Positions 42,859-51,544 of a DNA stretch of 64,000 nt are shown here, in pieces. The notes under the pieces were generated by a model. That model saw nothing but the letters and a program-made list of their open reading frames with translations. It was not told the DNA's origin and did not search any database. The first letter of the stretch is position 1. Every line of letters starts with the position of its first letter. The DNA is from Pseudoduganella namucuonensis (GTDB lineage Bacteria > Pseudomonadota > Gammaproteobacteria > Burkholderiales > Burkholderiaceae_D): assembly GCF_900116645.1 (NCBI RefSeq), contig NZ_FPBO01000007.1:124001-188000 (forward strand). The letters run 5' to 3'. Position numbers and translations under genes: made by a program.

Positions 42859-44345
42859 ACACCCAACAAGAACTGCGAAAAATCGCCGGTCAACTGATCA
42901 TGATCCGCTTCCCCGGCACCGTGCTGGACGCGGCGACGGCGGACTTCATCCGCGCCAACGGCATCCGCGGCGTGTGCCTGTTCCGGGGGAACATGACGGA
43001 CTCCATCCAGCTCGCCAAGCTGACGGCCGACCTGCGCGAGGCCATCGGCCCGGACGCGCTGATCGCCATCGACCAGGAGGGCGGCGCGGTGGTGCGTTCG
43101 ACCTGGGTGCCCGCGCCGCCCGCCGCCATGGGCCTGGGCGCGGCCGACGACGCCGAGCTGGCCCAGCGTACCGGCGCCGCCGTGGCGCGCGCCGTGAAGT
43201 CGCTGGGCTTCAACTGGAACTTCGCGCCGGTGCTGGACCTGAACAACAACCCGCACAACCCGGTGATCGCCGAACGCTCCTTCGGCGAGGATCCGCAGCG
43301 CGCCGCCGAACTGGCGATGGCCTGGATGGCGGGCAGCCACGCGGAAGGCGTGGCCTGCTGCGTCAAGCACTTCCCCGGCCACGGCGACACCCACGTCGAT
43401 TCGCACCGCGACCTGCCGACCGTGGACAAGCCGCTGTCCGAGCTGGAGAACTTCGAGTTCAAACCCTTCAAGCTGGCGGCCGGCACGGCGCCGGCGATGA
43501 TGACGGCGCACATCGTCTACCCGTCCATCGACCCCGAGAACCCGGCCACGATGTCGCCCGCCATCCTGGACGGCCTGCTGCGCAAGCAATGGAACTACCG
43601 CGGCGTGATCATCACCGACGGCATGGACATGCACGCCATCGCCGGCCGCTACGGCGTGGGCAACGCCGCCGTGCGCGCGCTGGCGGCCGGCGCCGACATG
43701 GTGATGGCGCTGGGCACGCCGGAAACGCAGGACGAGACCTTGAACGCCATCGCCGCCGCGCTGGCCGACGGCACGCTGGCGCAAGCGCAGGTGGACGAGC
43801 GCCTGGCGCGCCTGTCGGCGCTGGCGCAGGCCTATCCGTGCAAGCCGCGCTCGTACAAGGAGGACGCGGCGGACCGCGCCATCATGGCCGAGGGCTGGCG
43901 CCGCGCCCTGACCGCGCGCGGCAATCCGCGGCGGCCGGCCCCCGGCGCCAGGCTGCGCCTGGTGGCGCGGCAGGACGTGGTGAGCGACGGCGTGTCCGAG
44001 GCGGGCGTGCCGGCCGGCGTGGTGGCCGCGTCGCTGGGCAAGCTGTACGACGTCGAACTGGTGACCTTCGCGGACGCCAACACCTTCGACTGGAGCGCCC
44101 TGCCGCGGGACGGGCGCTACACGGTGCTGGCCTCGACCTCGCGCCTGCGCTACGGCGAGCATCCGCGCGCGACGTGGAGGCCGGACCTGCACCTGGCGCT
44201 GTGGAACCCCTACCAGGCGCTGGACATAGATGCTCCCGCGCTGCTGACCTACGGCTTCGCCGCGCCGGCGCTGGAGGCGGTGAACGCGTGGCTGGCGGGC
44301 GAGCTGGAGGCCAAGGGCCGCTGCCCGGTGCCGGGATTCGAATAA
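42855..44345 (+). CDS. GH3 beta-N-acetylhexosaminidase (NagZ-like)
   Basis: A 496-residue glycoside hydrolase. The GH3 hexosaminidase motif KHFPGHGDT is at 171-179, with His/Asp acid-base of this subfamily, and the nucleophile is Asp255 in IITDGMDMH. LIAIDQEGGAVVRSTW and GFNWNFAPVLDLNNNPHNPV are typical. No signal peptide, so it acts in the cytoplasm, splitting imported chitobiose or muropeptide-type GlcNAc sugars. The C-terminal 150 residues form an extra domain beyond short NagZ. Four-base overlap with the permease. Confidence 0.92.
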   Translation: MNTQQELRKIAGQLIMIRFPGTVLDAATADFIRANGIRGVCLFRGNMTDSIQLAKLTADLREAIGPDALIAIDQEGGAVVRSTWVPAPPAAMGLGAADDAELAQRTGAAVARAVKSLGFNWNFAPVLDLNNNPHNPVIAERSFGEDPQRAAELAMAWMAGSHAEGVACCVKHFPGHGDTHVDSHRDLPTVDKPLSELENFEFKPFKLAAGTAPAMMTAHIVYPSIDPENPATMSPAILDGLLRKQWNYRGVIITDGMDMHAIAGRYGVGNAAVRALAAGADMVMALGTPETQDETLNAIAAALADGTLAQAQVDERLARLSALAQAYPCKPRSYKEDAADRAIMAEGWRRALTARGNPRRPAPGARLRLVARQDVVSDGVSEAGVPAGVVAASLGKLYDVELVTFADANTFDWSALPRDGRYTVLASTSRLRYGEHPRATWRPDLHLALWNPYQALDIDAPALLTYGFAAPALEAVNAWLAGELEAKGRCPVPGFE

Positions 44346-44361
44346 AAACCTACCGCAACCG

Positions 44362-44392
44362 CCGGGGTCAGACCCGGCGGGCCTGACCCCGG
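44362..44392. repeat. GGGGTCAGACCC palindromic element between hexosaminidase and AmpG-like genes
   Basis: CCGGGGTCAG (44362-44371) pairs with CTGACCCCGG (44383-44392), extended inward by CCCG/CGGG after one mismatch. It shares 16 identical bases with the copy in the bufferin enzyme linker (44361-44376 versus 27073-27088). Confidence 0.85.
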
Positions 44393-44434
44393 ACTTCGCT
44401 TTGGGTTGGGGTTACACTAAAGGGACATCGCAAC

Positions 44435-45736
44435 ATGGACATCACCACCAAGCGCAGCCCGCTCACCTGGGTGCCGACGCTGTACTTCGCCCAGGGCCTG
44501 CCCTACTTCGCCGTCGCGCTGATCGCCAGCCTGATGTTGAAGAGCATGGGCGTGGCCAACGAGGACATCGCCCACTGGACCGCCTACATCGGCGCGGCCT
44601 GGATCTTCAAGCCGCTGTGGAGCCCCTTCCTGGAACTGGTCTCGAGCAAGAAGATCGTGGTGGTGACCTTCCAGCTGGCGGGCGGCGTCTGCCTCGGCCT
44701 GGTGGCGCTGGCGCTGCAGCTGCCGTTCTGGCTGTCCGCCTGCGTGGCCATGCTGGCCCTGGTGGCGATCTGCTCGGCCACCCACGACATCGCCTGCGAC
44801 GGCCTGTACATCGCCAGCCTCACCGAGAAGCAGCAGGCCGAATACGCCGGCTGGACCGGCACCTTCTTCAACGCCGGCCGCTTCATCTCGCTGGGCGGCC
44901 TGGTGATCCTGGCCGGCTACCTGGAGAAGTCGCAGGGCGTGGTCCCGGCCTGGACCATCATCTTCTGCATCCTGGCCATCACCATGGTCGCGCTGGGCCT
45001 GTACCACAGCTGGTCGCTGCCGCTGGCGAAGAACGTGATCGCGCCGGACACCACGGCCGCCGGCATCGCCCGCACCCTGCGCGACGTGATCATCGACTAC
45101 TTCCGCAAGCCCGGCATCTGGGTCTCGATCGCCTTCATCATCCTGTTCCGCGCCGGCGAGGCGCAGATCCAGACCATCGGCCCGCTGTTCCTGCGCGAGG
45201 CGCGCGAGCTGGGCGGCCTGGGCCTGTCGACCGCCGAGGTGGGCGCGGTGTACGGCACCAGCGGCACCATCGCCTTCATCGTCGGCAGCATCGCCGGCGG
45301 CTACTTCACCTCGTGGCTGAGCCTCAAGCGCGCCATCCTGTGGCTGATCCTCTCGGTCAACCTGCCCAACCTGGCGTTCTACCTGCTGTCGACCTGGCAG
45401 CCGACGGACCTGACGCTGATCGGCGCCATGCTCAGCATGGAGATGTTCGGCTACGGCTTCGGCTTCGTCGGCATCATCCTGTACATGATGCAGGTGGTCG
45501 CCCCCGGCAAATACCAGACCGCGCACTACGCCTTCTCCACCGGCGTCATGCAGCTGGGCTTCGTGCTGTTCAAATGGGTCAGCGGGAACATCCAGGTGGC
45601 GCTGGGCTACCAGGCCTTCTTCATCTGGGTGCTGATCAGCGCCATCCCGGTCGCCATCCTGTCGCAGCTGATCCCCATGCATTCCGGCGCCGGCGACGAG
45701 CCCCGCGGCGAAGCGCAAGCCGTCACCGCGAGCTAA
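44435..45736 (+). CDS. AmpG-like MFS transporter
   Basis: A 433-residue, roughly 12-helix transporter: PLTWVPTLYFAQGLPYFAVALIASLMLKSMG at the N-terminus and FKPLWSPFLELVSSKKIVVV, ATHDIACDGLYIASL, QTIGPLFLREARELGGLGLS follow the AmpG/PAT pattern. AmpG imports GlcNAc-anhydromuropeptides; in nag operons relatives probably import GlcNAc or chitobiose. AAAGGGA upstream of the ATG. It lies after the palindromic element, 89 bases from the hexosaminidase gene. Confidence 0.88.
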   Translation: MDITTKRSPLTWVPTLYFAQGLPYFAVALIASLMLKSMGVANEDIAHWTAYIGAAWIFKPLWSPFLELVSSKKIVVVTFQLAGGVCLGLVALALQLPFWLSACVAMLALVAICSATHDIACDGLYIASLTEKQQAEYAGWTGTFFNAGRFISLGGLVILAGYLEKSQGVVPAWTIIFCILAITMVALGLYHSWSLPLAKNVIAPDTTAAGIARTLRDVIIDYFRKPGIWVSIAFIILFRAGEAQIQTIGPLFLREARELGGLGLSTAEVGAVYGTSGTIAFIVGSIAGGYFTSWLSLKRAILWLILSVNLPNLAFYLLSTWQPTDLTLIGAMLSMEMFGYGFGFVGIILYMMQVVAPGKYQTAHYAFSTGVMQLGFVLFKWVSGNIQVALGYQAFFIWVLISAIPVAILSQLIPMHSGAGDEPRGEAQAVTAS

Positions 45737-45739
45737 AAC

Positions 45740-46858
<1,119 letters not shown>

Positions 46859-46949
46859 CAGACGTTACAAAATCGCGCACGGCTGAATTCTGCATACCCG
46901 GTATTTTATGGGACAATAAGCGTTTGTCTCTTTGATTGAAGGATTTTCA

Positions 46950-48269
46950 ATGTCCAAGTTTCGTTTTGCACGCACCAGCCTGATCGCGGCTGTCCTCGGC
47001 CTGAACTTCGCGCCAGCCATGCTGGGCGCGACCGCCGCACAAGCTGCCGAGAAGGCGCCCGCTCCGGAAGCCGCAAAGCAGGATACGATCCGTCCGGAAC
47101 TGTACAAAATCATCGACCCGGCCCAGTTCAAACCGCTGCTGGCCGCCAAGAACTGGACCGAGGCGCAAGCCCGCATCGACCAGGGCGCCGCGCTGCCCAA
47201 CCTGACGCCGTTTGAAATCTTCATCCTCAACCAGACCCGCGTGCAACTGGCCTCCGCCAGCGAGAACCACGCCATGCTGCTGCCCGCGCTGGAGGCGATG
47301 ATCGAATCCGGCCGCCTGTCGCCGAAGGACAAGCTGGCCTTCATCGAGGCGAGCGCCAACACCTACTTCACGACCAAGGACTACGACAAGGCCATCGTCT
47401 GGTACAACCGCTACATCACCGAGGGCGGCGACGCGGCCAAGCAGCGTCCCAACGTGATCCGCGCCTACTTCCTGAAGAACGACTTCGCCACCGCCAAGGC
47501 CGAGCTGAAGAAAGACCTGGACGCCTACGCGGCGGCCGGCACCACGCCGAAACTGGAAGAGCTGAACCTGCTGGGCAATATCGGCATCAAGACCAAGGAC
47601 ACCGCCCTGTACCTGGAGGCGATCGAGCTGCTGGTCAAATACCACCCGACCGACGCCTACTGGAGCGACCTGCTGAACCGCACGCGCGGCAAGGCCAACT
47701 ACAACACCCGCCTCGACCTGGACATCCTGCGCCTGAAGAAGGCCGCCATCTCCAAGCTGGAAGGCGACGACTACGTGGACCTGGCCGAACTGGCGCTGCT
47801 GGGCGGCTTCTTCACCGAGGCGAAGACCGCGCTGGACACCGGCTACGACGCCGGCCTGCTGGGCACCGGCGCCGACGCCGCCAAGCACAAGAAGCTGCGC
47901 GACCAGGCCAACAAGGGCGCCGCCGACGACGCCAAGAACATCGGCTCCGGCGAAGCCTCGGCGATGAAATCGAAGGACGGCGTCGGCCTGGTCAACCTGG
48001 GCTACGTCTACGTGACCATGGGCCAGTACGACAAGGGCATCGACCTGATGCAAAAGGGTATCGCCAAGGGCATCGCCAAGAATCCGGAAGACGCCAAGCT
48101 GCGCCTGGGCTACGCCTACGCGCTGGCCGGCAAGAAGGAAGAGGCGAACAAGATCCTGTCGGCCGTGCAAGGCAACGACGGCCGCGGCGACCTGGCCCGC
48201 TACTGGCTGCTGTGGAACAACCGTCCGGCGACGACCGCCGCCGCCGCCGCGCCGGCGGCCGCCAAGTAA
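46950..48269 (+). CDS. Exported TPR-like protein of unknown function
   Basis: A 439-residue protein with a signal peptide (about 1-35, SKFRFARTSLIAAVLGLNFAPAMLGATAAQA). The mature part is helical with TPR-like units (FIEASANTYFTTKDYDKAIVWYNRYI, GLVNLGYVYVTMGQYDKGIDLMQKGI, LRLGYAYALAGKKEEANKIL). No family beyond TPR is recognised. ATG 46950 with AAGGA upstream is preferred to a TTG at 46932. It has its own terminator and starts 91 bases after the nag operon, so it may or may not belong to it. Confidence 0.75.
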   Translation: MSKFRFARTSLIAAVLGLNFAPAMLGATAAQAAEKAPAPEAAKQDTIRPELYKIIDPAQFKPLLAAKNWTEAQARIDQGAALPNLTPFEIFILNQTRVQLASASENHAMLLPALEAMIESGRLSPKDKLAFIEASANTYFTTKDYDKAIVWYNRYITEGGDAAKQRPNVIRAYFLKNDFATAKAELKKDLDAYAAAGTTPKLEELNLLGNIGIKTKDTALYLEAIELLVKYHPTDAYWSDLLNRTRGKANYNTRLDLDILRLKKAAISKLEGDDYVDLAELALLGGFFTEAKTALDTGYDAGLLGTGADAAKHKKLRDQANKGAADDAKNIGSGEASAMKSKDGVGLVNLGYVYVTMGQYDKGIDLMQKGIAKGIAKNPEDAKLRLGYAYALAGKKEEANKILSAVQGNDGRGDLARYWLLWNNRPATTAAAAAPAAAK

Positions 48270-48300
48270 CACGGCGCGGACCAGCGTCCGCCTCCACCCA

Positions 48301-48325
48301 CCGGGCCTCGCGCCCGGTTTTTTTT
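48301..48325 (+). terminator. Strong rho-independent terminator
   Basis: CCGGGC (48301-48306) pairs with GCCCGG (48312-48317) and is followed by eight T residues. Ends the TPR-protein gene. Confidence 0.9.
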
Positions 48326-48329
48326 GTCC

Positions 48330-48392
48330 AAACCAGATGCAAAGCCCGGGGACAGACCCTTGGGGTCTGTCCCCGGATTCGGCCTCTGGTTT
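48330..48392. repeat. Nested palindromic element before the NagX-like gene
   Basis: The inner arms 48346-48359 (CCGGGGACAGACCC) and 48363-48376 are exact complements around TTG; outer arms AAACCAGA (48330-48337) and TCTGGTTT (48385-48392) enclose them. The GGGGACAGACCC core is a relative of the GGGGTCAGACCC elements. It ends 24 bases before the next start. Confidence 0.85.
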
Positions 48393-48416
48393 TGTTTTAG
48401 CCGACCATAGCGCACT

Positions 48417-49610
48417 ATGCAAACCGCCAAACCCCGCCTCGCCAGCCTGGACGCCTTCCGCGGCTTCGTCATCCTCGCCATGATCTGGGTGAACTACATC
48501 GCCGGCATGCCGGGCATACCGCACTGGCTGGAGCACGCCGGCCCCAAGACGGACGGCGTCACGCTGCCGGACCTGGTGTTCCCGGCCTTCCTGCTGATCG
48601 TGGGCATGGCGATTCCGCTGGCGCTGCACAAGGAGTGCGGCCGCTTCGGCGCCGCGCTGCTCGGCAGGCTGCTGTGGCGCGCGGGCAGCCTGATGGTGGC
48701 CGGCGTGGTGCTGGCCAACGCCTACCGTTACGACGCCGCCACGGCCCTGCTGCCGCGCGCCGTCTACTTCCTGCTGTTCTACGTGGCGATGATACTGCTG
48801 TGGCGCCAGGGCGGCTCCCGGCGCTCGCCCGCTTTCTGGCTGGGCGCCGCGCTGATGGTGTTCCTGCTGGCCGCCTTCCGCGGCGAAATCAACGCGGAGT
48901 TCAGCGCCGTCCACCTGCAGCACACATGGTGGGGCATACTCGGCATGATAGGCTGGGCCTACCTGCTGTGCAGCCTGCTGTACCTCGCCACGCGCGGCGA
49001 CGGCGCGGCACTGACGGGCTGCCTGGCGCTGCTGGTGGCGCTCTACATGGGCGGCACGGCGGGCGCGCTGCCCCTGCCCGGGGCGCTGATGGCATTCGTG
49101 AACGTGCCGCAGGTGCTGGGCTCCACCGCCGCCAACGTGATGGCGGGCGCCGTGGTCGGCCGGCTGTTCCTGCGCGACGGCGACGGCCAGCCGGTCGCGC
49201 ACGGGCGCCGCATCCGCTTCATGGCCTGGTTCGCGCTGGCGCTGTTCGCGGCAGGCCTGCTGCTGCGGCCCTACCACGGCATCAACAAGATCCACGCGAC
49301 CGCGGCCTACACGCTGGTCTGCGCCGGCCTGGTGCTGGCGCTGTTCCTGCTGTTCTATGTGCTGATCGACGTGCTGGGATGGGGCGCGTGGAGCGCAATG
49401 CTGATGCCGGCCGGAGCGAACGCGCTGTTCGCCTATATCGCGCCGGACCTGTGGGAGCAGCTGGCGGCGGCGCTGCGCCTGCCCCGCTTCTGGTGGCCCT
49501 ACCTGGCCTCGGGCGGCGTCCCCGGGCTGCTGAACGCCGCCGCCATGACGCTGGCCATGATGGGACTGACGGCCCTCGCCAACCGGGCCGGCTTGAAACT
49601 CAAGTTCTAG
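48417..49610 (+). CDS. nagX: NagX-like membrane protein (DUF5009 / heparan-alpha-glucosaminide acetyltransferase-like)
   Basis: A 397-residue polytopic membrane protein with about ten helices. The start RLASLDAFRGFVILAMIWVNY is the hallmark of the NagX/HGSNAT-like acyltransferase family, with LPDLVFPAFLLIVGMAIPLAL and GINKIHATAAYTLVCAGL further on. NagX proteins sit in GlcNAc loci of Xanthomonas and Shewanella and are thought to act on or transport GlcNAc at the inner membrane; activity is not settled. No clear ribosome site, possibly because the palindromic element lies just upstream. Confidence 0.82.
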   Translation: MQTAKPRLASLDAFRGFVILAMIWVNYIAGMPGIPHWLEHAGPKTDGVTLPDLVFPAFLLIVGMAIPLALHKECGRFGAALLGRLLWRAGSLMVAGVVLANAYRYDAATALLPRAVYFLLFYVAMILLWRQGGSRRSPAFWLGAALMVFLLAAFRGEINAEFSAVHLQHTWWGILGMIGWAYLLCSLLYLATRGDGAALTGCLALLVALYMGGTAGALPLPGALMAFVNVPQVLGSTAANVMAGAVVGRLFLRDGDGQPVAHGRRIRFMAWFALALFAAGLLLRPYHGINKIHATAAYTLVCAGLVLALFLLFYVLIDVLGWGAWSAMLMPAGANALFAYIAPDLWEQLAAALRLPRFWWPYLASGGVPGLLNAAAMTLAMMGLTALANRAGLKLKF

Positions 49611-49626
49611 AAACCGCGCTGAAAAA

Positions 49627-50634
49627 TCAGCGCACCGGCTGGCCCAGGGCGCGCGCATACGCGCCGCCGGGCACGCCCTTCATGCCGCTGCAACCGCCGT
49701 CCACGCCTTTCACATCCGGGGCGCAGGGCTTGTCGCGGTCCAGCGACCAGTAATGCAGGCCCGCCAGCTTGAGCTTGCGCGCGGCCTTCACCAGCGTCTC
49801 CGCGTCGGCCACGGTGAACACATTCTCCACCACGTCGTTCACGCCTATCATCGCGGTCAGTTCGATCTGGCCATACGGCACCCGGTACTTCTCGTGCACA
49901 TTGCGCGCGGCCCGCAGCGCGGAGGCGCCCATGTCGCAGCGGCCCTTGCGCACCACGCACACCTTCTTCGCGGCGGGACCGTAATCCATCACCATCAGGT
50001 TCAGCGTGTAGCCGCGCAAGCCCGCGCGCCGCACCGCCGCCAGCACCGTTTCCCCCATCCCGTTCAGGCTGTGGCGGCTGCCGTCGGAGGCCGCGTGGGT
50101 GGCGATCGTGAAACTCATGCGCAGTTTCGGGTGGCGCGCCTGCGCGGCGGCGATGCGCCGCACCAGCGCGTCGACCTGTTCCGGCGTCTGCTCGGCCTCG
50201 ATATCGAAATCGATGCCCAGCATCTGCGGCGACAGGTAGCGCTGGATGAAGCGCTCCATGCCCTCGTCGCTGGCGCAGGTGAACACCCTGCCCTGGCCGC
50301 CGGTGGAGATGATGTAGCGCGCGCCGGCGGCCGCGAAGGCGGCCACGTTGGCGTCCGCCACGGCCTGGCCGGGCTGCCCGCCCCACTCCTCCTCGCCGCA
50401 CTCGCCGCTGGCGAAGGCCCAGGTCAGTGGCTGCTTGTCGAAGCCGGAGCCGATGAAGGGCGCCGGCGCGCCGTCCGGCGCGATGGTGATCGCCTGGCCG
50501 CCGCCGCGATACAGGTCCAGCAGTTTGTAGGGGCTGTAGACATAGTCCTGCGCGGCGGCGGCGCCGCAGCCCAGCGACAGGGACAGCGCGGCGGCCAGTT
50601 TCGTGATCGTGAAAGTCTTGGTGGTGTTAGCCAT
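49627..50634 (-). CDS. GH18 chitinase-like glycoside hydrolase
   Basis: A 335-residue secreted protein with a signal peptide (about 1-29, ending AAAAQ-DY). The GH18 catalytic motif is DFDIE with Asp142, Asp144 and acid Glu146 (MLGIDFDIEAEQ). Preceding FAAAGARYIISTGGQG and following MSFTIATH, YTLNLMVMDYG match the TIM barrel of GH18 chitinases/chitosan-binding relatives. Substrate should be chitin or chito-oligomers, consistent with the surrounding nag regulon. It abuts the cupin gene (stop and start adjacent), so both form an operon with the TonB receptor. Confidence 0.88.
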   Translation of the reverse strand: MANTTKTFTITKLAAALSLSLGCGAAAAQDYVYSPYKLLDLYRGGGQAITIAPDGAPAPFIGSGFDKQPLTWAFASGECGEEEWGGQPGQAVADANVAAFAAAGARYIISTGGQGRVFTCASDEGMERFIQRYLSPQMLGIDFDIEAEQTPEQVDALVRRIAAAQARHPKLRMSFTIATHAASDGSRHSLNGMGETVLAAVRRAGLRGYTLNLMVMDYGPAAKKVCVVRKGRCDMGASALRAARNVHEKYRVPYGQIELTAMIGVNDVVENVFTVADAETLVKAARKLKLAGLHYWSLDRDKPCAPDVKGVDGGCSGMKGVPGGAYARALGQPVR

Positions 50635-51483
50635 TTATGCGTTCGTATGGTTGTGCGGGACCGCCATCGCCAGCACCCGGGCCTTGTCCAGGCCATTGGC
50701 GGCGGGGGCGGTCCACCAGTAGTTGACCATGGTGTTCAGCACGCCGATCGATTCGACGTGGTGCCACCACAGCGTGGGAATGTAGAGCGCGTCGCCCGGC
50801 TCCAGCTCGGCCACCTGGGCCGCTTGCAGCGCGGCGCGGAAGCGCGGAAAGCGCCCGAAGTCCGGCGCGCGGAAGGACACCATGCTGATCGGCGTGGGCG
50901 TGGGCGCGAAGTCCAGCGGCCCGATGTGCAGGTTGGCGGCCTGCTCCGGCGGGAACAGCGTGAAACGCCGGCGGCCGCTGACCACGCAGGCCAGGTTGTG
51001 CGATTCGTCGAAATGCGCCGGCGTCACCACCTCGTTGCCCAGCCAGAGCCGGGGCCGCGCGGCGGCCTCCACCAGCGGCATGGGATTGTCGGCGGCGAAG
51101 CCGGGCAGGCAGTCGTCCAGCAGCGCGCTCTGCATGGCCACCGCCGGCGCGGCCGGGAACATCGAGTAGCGCGCCACCTGCTCCAGCACCGCCGAGACGC
51201 TGCGCTTCGCGCGCATGAAGTTGAAGCCCCGCATGTCGTCCGCGTAGAACAACCGGCCCCGCGCCTCGGGCGGCATCAACACCGTGTCCGATTCGCCGCC
51301 CCGGTCGAAGCCCATCAGGTAGCGGGCCAGCGCCTCCGGCGACCGCGCGCCATGGCGCACCGCCGGCCAATGCCGCACCAGGCCACGCAGGATCAGCGGC
51401 TGGTTGGCGGCCACCAGGCCGGCCAAATCCATGGCCGGGTCGATGGACCTCGTCTCGGCCGCGCGGCTTAATTGTATCGTCAT
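50635..51483 (-). CDS. Cupin_8 / JmjC-like protein of a TonB-receptor locus
   Basis: A 282-residue cytoplasmic protein of the cupin_8 family. ANQPLILRGLVRHWPAV is the characteristic opening, HFDESHNLACVVSGRRRFTLFPPEQ holds the Fe(II) ligands His and Asp, and ELEPGDALYIPTLWWHHVES gives the distal His. Such putative 2-oxoglutarate oxygenases are common next to carbohydrate TonB receptors in Xanthomonas and Caulobacter; the target is unknown. Start MTIQLSRAAE at 51483; the frame is open further upstream without family similarity. Confidence 0.85.
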   Translation of the reverse strand: MTIQLSRAAETRSIDPAMDLAGLVAANQPLILRGLVRHWPAVRHGARSPEALARYLMGFDRGGESDTVLMPPEARGRLFYADDMRGFNFMRAKRSVSAVLEQVARYSMFPAAPAVAMQSALLDDCLPGFAADNPMPLVEAAARPRLWLGNEVVTPAHFDESHNLACVVSGRRRFTLFPPEQAANLHIGPLDFAPTPTPISMVSFRAPDFGRFPRFRAALQAAQVAELEPGDALYIPTLWWHHVESIGVLNTMVNYWWTAPAANGLDKARVLAMAVPHNHTNA

Positions 51484-51506
51484 CGCAATTCCAGTCCAGG
51501 TAGCAA

Positions 51507-51530
51507 AAAACCCCGCCGCGGCGGGGTTTT
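51507..51530. terminator. 24-bp perfect palindrome, bidirectional terminator
   Basis: AAAA + CCCCGCCGCGGCGGGG + TTTT, 51507-51530, between the TonB receptor stop (51545) and the cupin start (51483). It should reduce read-through into the cupin-chitinase pair, giving more receptor than enzyme. Confidence 0.85.
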
Positions 51531-51544
51531 CATCAAGCCCAAGA

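Noticed and set aside
46898..46912. GGTATT before the TPR-protein gene as a NagQ half-site
   Set aside because: Only one copy; a six-base match is expected by chance.
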